Below are positions 45,359-53,471 of a stretch of 64,000 nt of DNA, piece by piece. A program made the position numbers and the translations under genes. The notes beneath the pieces were generated by a model. That model did no database searches. It saw nothing but the letters and a program-made list of their open reading frames with translations, and was not told where the DNA came from. Position 1 is the first letter of the stretch. Each line of letters starts with the position of its first letter. The stretch comes from Undibacterium sp. (GTDB lineage Bacteria; Pseudomonadota; Gammaproteobacteria; Burkholderiales; Burkholderiaceae_D), in assembly GCF_030651495.1 (NCBI RefSeq), contig NZ_JAUSFI010000090.1, positions 1 to 64,000 on the forward strand. Direction: 5' to 3'.

Positions 45359-46975
45359 TCATTTCGCCAAGTCTACTTTTTTGAAATAGCTGTGCGCGGT
45401 AGAGTCCATCTTGAAGCCGATCACTTCTTTGCGTACCGGCGCAAAACGGACGGAGTGCGCCAGCGTTATCCAGGGCGCTTCTTCGTGCGTGATTTCCTGC
45501 GCTTTTTCATAAAACTTGCTGCGCTCAGCTTGTTTTGGTGTGGCTTTGGCTTTCTGGATCAGGTCTTCAAAATCCTTGTTGCACCAGCGTGCCGTATTGC
45601 CGCCGCCCTTTACCGCATCACAGCCCAAAATCGTCGCGAAAAAATTATCCGGATCACCGTTGTCGCCAGACCAGCCAAACATCATGGCCGGCTGCTCGCC
45701 AGTCTTGCTGCGTTTTTTATATTCGGTCCATTCATAGGTGACCAGCTTGGTTTTTACGCCAATTTTTGCCCAGTCGGCCTGGATCAGTTCCGCCATCCGC
45801 TTGCCATCCGGATTATAAGGACGGCTTACCGGCAGGTACCACAGCTCGATTTCCATCCCGTTCGGGTAGCCGGCCTTGCTCAGCAATGCTTTGGCTTTGG
45901 CGCTGTCATATGCATAATCCTTGATCTTGTCGTTGTACGACCACATTGTTGGCGGGATAGGGTTTTTTGCCAACTGGCCGGCACCGGCATATACCGACTT
46001 CAGGATCGATGCCTTGTCGACGGCCATATTCAGTGCCTGACGCACCAGCTTGCTGTCGAAAGGTTTTTTCTCTACATTAAAAGAGATGTAACCGATATTC
46101 AAGCCTTCCTGCGTCAGCAGTTTGATGTTCGGGTCTTTCTTCATCAGCTCGATATCGGCCGGTTTAGGCAGCGCCATGATATGGCACTCGCCGGCTTTTA
46201 GCTTGGCGTAGCGTACCGAGGCATCAGGCGTGATGGCGTAGATCAGGTTGTCGATTTTAGGCCGGCCTTCCCAATACTGGTCGAAGGCCTTATAACGGAT
46301 AATCGCGTCTTTTTGATACGAGACAAACTGAAAGGCGCCGGTACCGATGACTTCCTTGTCGATGGTTTCGGCCGTACCTGCCGCCATCATTTTGTCGGCA
46401 TATTCGGCCGAATGTACTGACATGAAATCCATCGTCAGGTTGGCCAGAAACGGCGCTTCAGGGTGCTTGAGCTTAAAGCGCACCGTCATGTCATCGACTT
46501 TTTCCAGTTTATCAACGATCTTGCCCATGCCCATATCTTCGTAATACGCATAGGTCTGGCCCGGGCTGACTTTATGAAACGGGTGATTCAGGTCAGCCAT
46601 GCGGTTATAGCTAAACACGATGTCGTCAGCATTCAGGTTGCGGCTAGGCTTGAACTTGGCATTGCTATGAAACTTAACACCTTTGCGCAGCTTGAACGTA
46701 TAGCTCAGGCCATCGGCCGAGACTTCCCACGATTCTGCCAGTGCCGGAACGATTTTGGTCGTACCGATTTCCATCTCGACCAGACGGTTAAACATGGGTA
46801 CACCCGCAGCATCCGCCGTGGTACTGGTGGTGAAAAATTGAGAATTGAAGCCTTCCGGACTACCTTCTGAACAGTACACTAAAGTTTTGGCCGCCATCGC
46901 TACGCTGGAATAGGCAGCTAATGCGCCGATGGTTGCGAGTAAACCGGCTTTTAACATCCAATTTTTACTTTTCAT
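45359..46975 (-). CDS. dppA: Periplasmic dipeptide-binding protein DppA
   Basis: A 538-residue SBP family 5 protein. The signal peptide ends Ser-Val-Ala-Met-Ala-Ala; the mature N-terminus KTLVYCSEGSPEGFNSQF matches DppA of dipeptide/heme systems. Cysteines near the N-terminus and at LGCDA and ARWCN are typical. The ATG at 46975 with GGAG eight bases upstream is chosen over the longer open frame starting at 47008. It is the first gene of dppABCDF. Confidence 0.95.
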   Translation of the reverse strand: MKSKNWMLKAGLLATIGALAAYSSVAMAAKTLVYCSEGSPEGFNSQFFTTSTTADAAGVPMFNRLVEMEIGTTKIVPALAESWEVSADGLSYTFKLRKGVKFHSNAKFKPSRNLNADDIVFSYNRMADLNHPFHKVSPGQTYAYYEDMGMGKIVDKLEKVDDMTVRFKLKHPEAPFLANLTMDFMSVHSAEYADKMMAAGTAETIDKEVIGTGAFQFVSYQKDAIIRYKAFDQYWEGRPKIDNLIYAITPDASVRYAKLKAGECHIMALPKPADIELMKKDPNIKLLTQEGLNIGYISFNVEKKPFDSKLVRQALNMAVDKASILKSVYAGAGQLAKNPIPPTMWSYNDKIKDYAYDSAKAKALLSKAGYPNGMEIELWYLPVSRPYNPDGKRMAELIQADWAKIGVKTKLVTYEWTEYKKRSKTGEQPAMMFGWSGDNGDPDNFFATILGCDAVKGGGNTARWCNKDFEDLIQKAKATPKQAERSKFYEKAQEITHEEAPWITLAHSVRFAPVRKEVIGFKMDSTAHSYFKKVDLAK

Positions 46976-47439
46976 GCATGAATCTCCGTGGGATAAGGTG
47001 AGTCGCATTAAACTGCCTGTGTATTTTCTTGAAAAATCTAGCGACGTATTTTATTGGAAAATAATAGACTATTAACAAGTACCAGCGTGAACTGAATTAT
47101 TTTGAAGCATAACAGCTAATTTTGTAAGGTTTTGTTGCAAAATCGAATCAGGTTTAGAAAATAAGTTTCAAAAATAATTGTAAAAAGACTAGATTCAGTC
47201 AATATGGAATGATTTGTTCTCGTCCGAGAATATTTATAGAGTTGAGTCATCATTTCTATATGACATTTAATTGCTTGGTGAGGCCACAAGGCCGCATATA
47301 TCGAGCTTCGTCGAGCGTCGTCGAAGTTCGACCGGTCTCGCTCTGCTACAATATCGTCCTCACTTAATATAATTTTTATGCCTGAATTCTGGCTATTAAA
47401 TTATTTTTCCGCATTCATCACCGTTATTGACTACGCATC
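46976..47439. promoter_or_regulatory. Divergent region between dppA and slyD
   Basis: This 464-base gene-free stretch must carry promoters for dppA (leftward) and slyD (rightward). Its left half is AT-rich, with a TTTTG-TTG-CAAAA inverted repeat (47130-47142). Its right half has a GGCC-ACAA-GGCC repeat (47283-47294) and a hairpin with CGTCGA repeats, TCGAGCTTCG with CGAAGTTCGA (47301-47331, one mismatch). TACAAT at 47347-47352 could be a -10 for slyD, but no matching -35 was found. Confidence 0.45.
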
Positions 47440-47919
47440 ATGCAAATTACAGAAAACACCGCCGTCAGCTTGAATTACACCATGTTTAACGTCGAAGGCA
47501 AGATTATCGACAAGAACCATGAGCCTATCGTTTACCTGCATGGTGGGTACGACAACATATTGCCTGCCGTAGAAGTGGCATTGACAGGGAAGAGCGTTGG
47601 CGACAGCGTCTCCGTAACGATGGCGCCAGAGGAAGCCTTTGGCGAATTTGATCCTGTGATGATACGCGAAGAGGAAATTGGCTTGTTTCCTCCTGATATC
47701 GAAGTGGGCATCATGTTTGAGACGCGCGATCCAGAAACCGAAGAAACCTTGCAATTTCGCGTCACCGCGATTGATGCCGGCCGGGTCACGGTTGATGGCA
47801 ATCATCCGCTGGCAGGGATGACAATCCGTTTTGAGGCAACCGTTCTGGATGTGCGCGCCGCAACTAGCGAAGAAATCGCTCACGGTCATGTGCATGGCGA
47901 ACACGGGCATGAACACTAA
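47440..47919 (+). CDS. slyD: FKBP-type peptidyl-prolyl isomerase, SlyD-like
   Basis: A 159-residue SlyD-type protein: an FKBP domain interrupted by the IF (chaperone) insert around residues 65-120, with VYLHGGYDNILPAVEVALTG as the FKBP signature. A short histidine-rich tail (HGHVHGEHGHEH) can bind nickel or other metals. It catalyses proline isomerisation and chaperones folding in the cytoplasm. It is monocistronic. Confidence 0.93.
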   Translation: MQITENTAVSLNYTMFNVEGKIIDKNHEPIVYLHGGYDNILPAVEVALTGKSVGDSVSVTMAPEEAFGEFDPVMIREEEIGLFPPDIEVGIMFETRDPETEETLQFRVTAIDAGRVTVDGNHPLAGMTIRFEATVLDVRAATSEEIAHGHVHGEHGHEH

Positions 47920-48301
47920 ACAAACCGGCGTGTTTTATTGAACCGGGTGAACCGGGTCACATGACGAGATTGAAATATACTCCCCGGGGGTATTTTTCAA
48001 TCCGCGCTAATACACTGCGCAATGAGGTATGTTTCTTGGCATACTCCCTATATTGACTAATGCGCCGCCCAGACTGTTTTTTGTTTTTTTCTATCTGTCA
48101 CCATGAATTCCTTGGGCGGATAGTCGGCGATAAACCCGTTCCTGTCCTGCGCGGTCAAGTTTCTATTTTCTAAGTGTGGTAGATGGCTTATTCGCAGAGC
48201 GCTTTCAATGCGTTGTCAATGTTAAGATAGGGGCATCTATTCGAAGCAGATGCGATCGCATCAATCCCAGATTGAACCAGAGTGTCATATCAAGAGGGAC
48301 C
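47920..48301. other. Gene-free stretch after slyD carrying repeat copy B
   Basis: This 382-base gap between slyD and the J-domain gene has direct GAACCGGGT copies just after slyD (about 47940-47957), then repeat copy B (47973-48058). The remaining 240 bases show no gene. A promoter for the J-domain operon must lie here, but none was identified with confidence. Confidence 0.5.
47973..48058. repeat. Dispersed intergenic repeat, copy B
   Basis: It shares its first 13 bases (AAATATACTCCCC) with copy A. The following 58 bases align without a gap at about half the positions, including GCGC-x-CTA and TGCGCA blocks at identical spacing. The first arm folds as AAATATACTCCCC with GGGGGTATTT. The right end is TACTCCCTATATT rather than the inverted form seen in copy A, so it is more decayed or rearranged. 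Confidence 0.5.
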
Positions 48302-48580
48302 ATGAAAGACTATTATTTTATTCTCGGAATCGCCAATACGGCAACATTGGCCGATGTAAAAAAAGCCTTCAGATTGAAAGCCGCCGAGTTTCATCCGGAT
48401 CGAAATGCATCCGTGCTGGCACCAGAAAAATTTCATGCGGTAAAGGAGGCTTACGATGTTTTGTCAGATGAGTCCGCACGCTCGGCTTACGATGAAAACC
48501 GTCGGCGCAATTTACTCGAGTCACCCATAGAGACGGCATCTGAGATTTGGAAAAATTATTTATCAGGAGTATTAAAGTGA
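48302..48580 (+). CDS. Small J-domain protein, first gene of an unknown four-gene set
   Basis: A 92-residue protein that is almost only a J-domain: DYYFILGI start, helix II, His31-Pro-Asp33 tripeptide, and the EAYDVLSDESARSAYDE end. About 22 extra residues follow. It lacks the G/F region, zinc finger and C-terminal domains of DnaJ. J-domains stimulate DnaK/Hsp70 ATPase, so it should recruit Hsp70 to a particular client. The ATG at 48302 with GAGG upstream is chosen; the open frame extends upstream without similarity. Its stop overlaps the next gene's GTG (GTGA). Confidence 0.85.
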   Translation: MKDYYFILGIANTATLADVKKAFRLKAAEFHPDRNASVLAPEKFHAVKEAYDVLSDESARSAYDENRRRNLLESPIETASEIWKNYLSGVLK

Positions 48581-49176
48581 AATTTTCACGATTTTTTGAA
48601 GACCTGATTTCGGTGTATAACGCCGAATTAGAAGATTTACGGACCGATTCCGAAGGTAAGGATATTTTAAAGTCCCGCCTGAAAGAAAAACACGAACAGT
48701 TGCCTTTTTTACTGCCGATGATGGGCAGCAATCCAGAAATGTTGGCGGTCGCCTTCCATGGCGGTTTCCGTTTCATGAATCCGCTGGTGATGGAATCGCT
48801 GGCCTCGAAAGAGCCAAACAAGCATCCTTCATGGAAAGAATTATCGGCGACGGTGAAGTTGGAACCCTGGGCGGAAAAACTCAGTCAAATTGTTTTGCAA
48901 GACAGTAGTGGCGATGCTTTTCTGGTCGTTGCCGCTTGCTTGGAATATTTAAACAAGAGCAATAAGTCGCGACAAGCTAGCCCTTCGAATTCTCTGGACG
49001 AAGAAGAAGATAAGGACAGCGATGACGAAGGCAGTGATGAGTTGAAGGAAAATGGCGACCTGGACGGCAATTATGGACGGCATGGACGTGATGATGGCGA
49101 CGATGGCGATGACTACGATTTGGCCGAAGCTGGTTCCGAATGGTTGGTCGAACAAGGTTTTGACCGTAAAGATTAA
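48577..49176 (+). CDS. Unidentified protein with highly acidic tail
   Basis: A 199-residue protein started at GTG 48577, with AGGAG (48565-48569) upstream, coupled to the J-domain gene. Residues 1-130 look folded, helical, with no signal or membrane segment. Residues 140-190 are nearly all Asp/Glu/Gly/Ser, with DDGDDGDDYD near the end. I do not recognise the family. Acidic low-complexity tails can act as intramolecular chaperones, bind basic partners, or mimic nucleic acid; none is shown here. Confidence 0.7.
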   Translation: MKFSRFFEDLISVYNAELEDLRTDSEGKDILKSRLKEKHEQLPFLLPMMGSNPEMLAVAFHGGFRFMNPLVMESLASKEPNKHPSWKELSATVKLEPWAEKLSQIVLQDSSGDAFLVVAACLEYLNKSNKSRQASPSNSLDEEEDKDSDDEGSDELKENGDLDGNYGRHGRDDGDDGDDYDLAEAGSEWLVEQGFDRKD

Positions 49177-49189
49177 TTAAGGATACCCG

Positions 49190-49933
49190 ATGAATTACCC
49201 CGCATTGTTAGAGGCACAAAGCCTGGTTAAAGTTGGTGATATCGCCGGTGCTGAATTTGCGTTGGCCAACTTGGCAGAGACTGAAGGTGACAAGGCATTG
49301 GTTGCCGCGCTAGATGAATTTCCGCCTAAGGATTTGTTAGCGATCATTCGAGAATATGACGCTTCCAAAGAGTCGCTGGTGAATTTACTGGTCACGCCTG
49401 AACAATTCGCTCAGGCAGTGGTATTGGAAAAGCGCTATGGCGACCTGACTCACGAACAGTTACGCGGCATGGTCAATTCTGTCATTTTTCGTGAAGGTGC
49501 TGATCCGGCTGAATTTTTGTACGAAATAGCCGAGGTCGAGGGTGGTTACGATGCGTTGGTCGATTATCTGTGTGATCGCACTCAGATGGTTGAGCATTTT
49601 TATCGCTATGCTACTTTTGATTTATACGAATACGGTGATGAATCTAAGACGCAGGCCATTGATGACGACTTGCTGAATCTGACTCGGGAGACAGAAACGC
49701 GTGCTTCGGCGATGGATATGGCGAATGTGGTCGATCACGACTGGATGGAAGTGACTTATTTGCTCCGTTACGAGTTGCCAGAAATTTTCCGTGAAGTACT
49801 GTTGAAATTGCGTGCTCGTCACTTAGTGGCTATGCAGTTTATTGAACCTGAGGACGTTGTTGAGCTGGCAGCGGAAAGGGAGAAAAATACTGATGACGGA
49901 GATGATAAAGATGATGATGAGTCAGCACTTTAA
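49190..49933 (+). CDS. Unidentified helical protein with acidic C-terminus
   Basis: A 247-residue protein, 13 bases after the previous gene, with an AAGGA site upstream. It is acidic throughout and helical; the N-terminal part (LVKVGDIAGAEFALANLAETEGD) resembles TPR- or SEL1-like helix pairs. The tail ends in NTDDGDDKDDDESAL. There is no signal peptide or transmembrane segment, so it is cytoplasmic. The shared Asp-rich tail with the preceding protein suggests they act together. The family is unknown. Confidence 0.75.
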   Translation: MNYPALLEAQSLVKVGDIAGAEFALANLAETEGDKALVAALDEFPPKDLLAIIREYDASKESLVNLLVTPEQFAQAVVLEKRYGDLTHEQLRGMVNSVIFREGADPAEFLYEIAEVEGGYDALVDYLCDRTQMVEHFYRYATFDLYEYGDESKTQAIDDDLLNLTRETETRASAMDMANVVDHDWMEVTYLLRYELPEIFREVLLKLRARHLVAMQFIEPEDVVELAAEREKNTDDGDDKDDDESAL

Positions 49934-50030
49934 AATTTAATAGTTTGTGTAGCTGACGCTATTTACTCATCCGTTTAGTAAAGCGTCCGCCGCAATCCAT
50001 TTCAATTCTTTTTTACTGTTGCTTGAGCCT

Positions 50031-51260
50031 ATGTCTGAAAATACTTTTGATGTCGCACTGATCGACAAGCGCCCTTTTTTTGAAACAGTACTACGCTATG
50101 GTGTGAAGCAATCCATCATCGATAGCGTAAAAATAGCTGCCATAGAAAACGATGCCCCTAAGGGGATGGTGCAAATAGCAGAAACTTTCGGCAGTAAATA
50201 TCTACGTCCAGAAATCGAAGCAGCGCGTAAACGTATCGTTAATTTGGTTAGCCTGTATTTGTTGGAAACATCAAAAGGAGATCTGGAGCTAGCCTCGAAA
50301 CTGGTACGCGACAATACTTTTTTGACTTTGTCTCGCGGCGGTTCTGGCTTGTTAAAAGCCTTGTTTGCGATGCCTGAATATGCTTTGCTCGGTAGTGTAG
50401 AGAAAGGTCGGGTAGAGGATTTCCTGGAGTTTTGGTCGCTCAAGGAAAAGCCGCTGGATTATCATAAGGCATTAGAGCAGAGACAACTCAATGCATTGGA
50501 AATAGAGGCCGGATTCTGGTTTGGGGCGAGCTTGGGAATCTCCCGCAGCTTGTTGCAAGATGAGGATATCGAGGCGTCATCCGTAGTCAGATCTGCAATG
50601 TTGGCGCAATTGATAGGCAAGCCCGAGATTTCTATTTTGAATCAGATCGAGTTTGCGACCATATTGGAAGCTATCCGTGCCAAAGGCTTGCTCAATAAAA
50701 GCCGCAAGAAAAAAATTGATAGCGCAATCGAAGAGATACCCGAGAAGTATCATGCAATTGTGCAGCGCGTCCGGCAAGAAATTATTAACCAGGATATGCC
50801 GAAAATTCAGGATATGTCGATCTCCCTGGATAAATTGGTGTATGAGTTGAAAGACCGCTATTTCATCCGGGATCATGAAGTTGAAGATACTTCAGATTAC
50901 GATGCATTGGTATCTAAAGAGTGGACCCGACTCACCAAAGGGAAAACAGATATCGATTCTTTGTTGACTTTGTTTCTTTGCCTAACGGTGGGTCTCGCTC
51001 CTAAAACCAGCCTGCCTGAAAAAACAGCTAAAACCTTGATAAAAAAGATTCGTAACGAAGGTTTTCATCCTGAACTTGCAAGCGAATGGATCAAGGTTGC
51101 CGCACCACATGAGAAACAAGAAGGATTATTAGAGGATTGGAATGACTTTCTGGAAGATGCCAAAAATTATTTACTCGATGATTGGGATACCACTTGTAGT
51201 GGCGCCTTGCGTTTTTTAAGTGAAAATTGTCACATCGAAAAAACGGCAAAAAATAAATAA
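50031..51260 (+). CDS. Unidentified 409-residue protein, last gene of the J-domain set
   Basis: A cytoplasmic, largely helical protein. The ATG at 50031 (MSENTFDVAL) is chosen over a TTG at 50019. No recognised domain, signal or membrane segment. Two Lys/Arg-rich patches (around residue 225, SRKKKIDSAIEE, and 335-345) contrast with acidic tails of the preceding proteins and could bind them. A 97-base gap separates it from the previous gene, so it may have its own promoter. It ends at a strong terminator. Confidence 0.75.
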   Translation: MSENTFDVALIDKRPFFETVLRYGVKQSIIDSVKIAAIENDAPKGMVQIAETFGSKYLRPEIEAARKRIVNLVSLYLLETSKGDLELASKLVRDNTFLTLSRGGSGLLKALFAMPEYALLGSVEKGRVEDFLEFWSLKEKPLDYHKALEQRQLNALEIEAGFWFGASLGISRSLLQDEDIEASSVVRSAMLAQLIGKPEISILNQIEFATILEAIRAKGLLNKSRKKKIDSAIEEIPEKYHAIVQRVRQEIINQDMPKIQDMSISLDKLVYELKDRYFIRDHEVEDTSDYDALVSKEWTRLTKGKTDIDSLLTLFLCLTVGLAPKTSLPEKTAKTLIKKIRNEGFHPELASEWIKVAAPHEKQEGLLEDWNDFLEDAKNYLLDDWDTTCSGALRFLSENCHIEKTAKNK

Positions 51261-51301
51261 GGACAAGACAGCAGGTTGTCGCAGAGCATTTGTGATGCCA
51301 T

Positions 51302-51329
51302 AAAAAAAGACGCCGTAGCGTCTTTTTTT
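51302..51329. terminator. Bidirectional intrinsic terminator
   Basis: A perfect stem AAAAAAAGACGC / GCGTCTTTTTTT with CGTA loop between the convergent unknown 409-residue gene and ppiC. It marks the end of the J-domain set. Confidence 0.92.
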
Positions 51330-51350
51330 ATAAGGCATTGTAATTCAGTA

Positions 51351-52124
51351 TTATTGAATTTTTGCTTTTTTCATTAATGCTTGCTGATAAGTCTGCAATT
51401 TTTGTTGCTGTAAACCTTCAACAATTTGTTGTTTTACTTCGTCCATGGCTGGAAACTTGGCTGTACGGACATCATCCAATTTAATGACATGGTATCCAAA
51501 TTCTGATTTTACCGGTGTTTCAGTAAATTGACCTTTCTGCAGAGAAATCAAGGCATCTGAGAACGGTTTAACAAACGTAGCAGGAGATGCCCAGTCCAGA
51601 TCCCCGCCTTTAGCAGCAGAACCTGTGTCTTTGGATTGTTTTGCCAATTCATCAAATTTAGCACCAGCCTTCAATTTGGAAATGATGGCTTTAGCATCCT
51701 CTTCTTTTTCTACCAAAATATGGAAAGCGTGATATTCCTTGTCGCCAGCTTGTGCTTTTGCTTTATTGTATTCGGCGGTAATTTCAGCATCCGAAATAGG
51801 ATTTTTAGTGACGTATTCACGCATTAAAGCTTGAATCAAAATTTGTTGGCGAGTTACTTCCAATTGTGTTTTAACATCGGAGTTTGCTGCGACGCCAGTT
51901 TTTTCTGCTTCTTGTAACAATACTTCCATGCCAATCAGGCGGTCTTTGATCTGCGCGCGCAATTGAGGAGTGTCTTGCTGTCCCTGAGCTTTCGCTTGTT
52001 TTACGACCAATTCCACTTTACTGGACGGAATTGCTTTGCCATTGACCACGGCTAAGTTCTGCGCCATGGCAGGGATTGCAGTTGCGAGAAGTACTACCAG
52101 CAAATAAGCAGGTTTGAAAGTCAT
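51351..52124 (-). CDS. Periplasmic parvulin-type peptidyl-prolyl isomerase
   Basis: A 257-residue protein with a signal peptide ending Pro-Ala-Met-Ala-Gln, an N-terminal SurA-like helical region, then a PpiC/parvulin domain (about 130-225: YHAFHILVEKEEDAKAI, GGDLDWASPATFVKPF, EFGYHVIKLDD). It helps fold exported proteins. It lies 41 bases downstream of bolA, in the bolA-yciB-msrB block seen in many Burkholderiales. Confidence 0.92.
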   Translation of the reverse strand: MTFKPAYLLVVLLATAIPAMAQNLAVVNGKAIPSSKVELVVKQAKAQGQQDTPQLRAQIKDRLIGMEVLLQEAEKTGVAANSDVKTQLEVTRQQILIQALMREYVTKNPISDAEITAEYNKAKAQAGDKEYHAFHILVEKEEDAKAIISKLKAGAKFDELAKQSKDTGSAAKGGDLDWASPATFVKPFSDALISLQKGQFTETPVKSEFGYHVIKLDDVRTAKFPAMDEVKQQIVEGLQQQKLQTYQQALMKKAKIQ

Positions 52125-52165
52125 TATCTGTTCCTAAAATAACAAAGTAAGTAAAAACAAAATGG

Positions 52166-52441
52166 TTAGGTCGGCATCTCCGAGGGCGCCAGTGCAACAA
52201 TCACAAGTGCATGAACTTCTGTGTGCATCATATCGCCAACGGCATCATACACTAGTCGATGCCTGGAAATGCGATTTAAACCCTCAAATTCTTGACAAAC
52301 TATTTTGACACTATAATGCCCAGCACCTGATGCCGCGCCGGCATGGCCAGCATGAGATGCCGAGTCATCTTGTAAAAGACAACTCACCGGATGAAAAGTT
52401 TCCTGAAGTCGAATTTGTATTCGGTTAAATCGGTCATTCAT
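52166..52441 (-). CDS. bolA: BolA family protein
   Basis: A 91-residue BolA/IbaG-like protein. The HYSVKIVCQEFEGLNRISRHRLVYDAV segment contains the family fold and the conserved C-terminal-side histidine (SRHR) used for Fe-S cluster binding with monothiol glutaredoxins. A His/Ala/Gly-rich insertion (about residues 28-42) is an addition. Its start overlaps the yciB stop (ATGA). Confidence 0.9.
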   Translation of the reverse strand: MNDRFNRIQIRLQETFHPVSCLLQDDSASHAGHAGAASGAGHYSVKIVCQEFEGLNRISRHRLVYDAVGDMMHTEVHALVIVALAPSEMPT

Positions 52442-53055
52442 GTCGGTTCCTCGATATATTTTGACAGAAAAAAACTCTGCGCAATAATAAACACGGGAAG
52501 TGTTGCGATAGAGTACAGCTTAAAACTAACCCATGTGCTAGTCGGAAAATTAAAGGCAACGTACAAATTCACCAGAGCCATAATTATGAAATATGCAACC
52601 CATATTAGGCTTAGTTTTGACCAAATGATTTCCGGCATAGATATTTGGGATCCCATCGCAGTTTTAAGTAGATTTTTCTTGAAAATAAATTGGCCTAACA
52701 AAAATGAGGCTGCATAACATCCGTAAATAACGGTGGGTTTCCATTTGATAAATGTTTCATTATGAAAGTAAATGGTGGCACTACCAAATGCCGCAATGAT
52801 GATGAAAGAGATCCACAGCATTGCATCGACTTTTTTCTTGCGCAACAATAAATAAGAAATCTGCGCCACTGATGCCACTATAGTCACGGCAGTTGCTAGC
52901 AAAATAGGGGATTGTTCAGCGCTCAGGGTATTCCCCGATACTAAATTGGAAAGATAATAGTTCGCGAGTTGTTGCGCTGTATCCGTGTGGTTTTCACCCC
53001 ATTTATAAGTGAAAAAAAACAAGATAACGGGGAAGACGTCAAACAAAAATTTCAT
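52438..53055 (-). CDS. yciB: Intracellular septation protein A (YciB)
   Basis: A 205-residue inner-membrane protein with five or more hydrophobic segments. The N-terminal MKFLFDVFPVILFFFTYKWG and the internal ILLATAVTIVASVAQI are diagnostic of YciB/IspA. It is linked to cell-envelope synthesis and septation. It sits between msrB (3 bases) and bolA (overlapping). Confidence 0.95.
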   Translation of the reverse strand: MKFLFDVFPVILFFFTYKWGENHTDTAQQLANYYLSNLVSGNTLSAEQSPILLATAVTIVASVAQISYLLLRKKKVDAMLWISFIIIAAFGSATIYFHNETFIKWKPTVIYGCYAASFLLGQFIFKKNLLKTAMGSQISMPEIIWSKLSLIWVAYFIIMALVNLYVAFNFPTSTWVSFKLYSIATLPVFIIAQSFFLSKYIEEPT

Positions 53056-53058
53056 AAT

Positions 53059-53454
53059 TTATACTTTAGGCTCAAATTTTAATGACGCAGAATTAATGCA
53101 ATAACGAAGTCCTGTGGGAGGTGGTCCATCAGGGAAAACATGACCCAGATGGGCGTCGCAAATATTACACAAAATTTCTGTGCGCGTCATGCCATGGGAT
53201 CGATCTATTTTTTCTAGAACATTGGCCGGATTGATGGCTTTGAAATAACTAGGCCAGCCACAGCCAGAGTCAAATTTTGCATCAGATTCAAAAAGCGCAG
53301 TGCCACAACAGGTACAAATATAGGTGCCAACTTCGTGATGATCCCAAAATTTACCGGTAAATGCACGTTCGGTCAGCGCATTACGTGTGACTTCGTACTC
53401 CAGAGGCGCTAGCATTGAACGCCATTCTGCATCGGTTTTAGTAATTTTAACCAA
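53059..53454 (-). CDS. msrB: Peptide-methionine (R)-S-oxide reductase MsrB
   Basis: A 131-residue MsrB that reduces methionine-R-sulfoxide in proteins. Two CxxC zinc motifs (CTCCGTALF and [12 protein letters not shown]), CGWPSY, and the catalytic cysteine in [11 protein letters not shown] are intact. The start is TTG at 53454, six bases after AGGAGA; the open frame reaches 53484 but would overlap selO. It is 17 bases downstream of selO, and both respond to oxidative damage. Confidence 0.94.
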   Translation of the reverse strand: MVKITKTDAEWRSMLAPLEYEVTRNALTERAFTGKFWDHHEVGTYICTCCGTALFESDAKFDSGCGWPSYFKAINPANVLEKIDRSHGMTRTEILCNICDAHLGHVFPDGPPPTGLRYCINSASLKFEPKV

Positions 53455-53471
53455 AACATTTCTCCTGTTAT

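Noticed and set aside
45287-46201. 304-codon plus-strand open frame opposite dppA
   Set aside because: It is antisense to a clear DppA coding sequence, has no ribosome site or family resemblance, and exists because the GC-rich opposite strand has few stops.
47431-47916. 161-codon minus-strand frame mirroring slyD
   Set aside because: Antisense to a full-length FKBP domain; no independent support.
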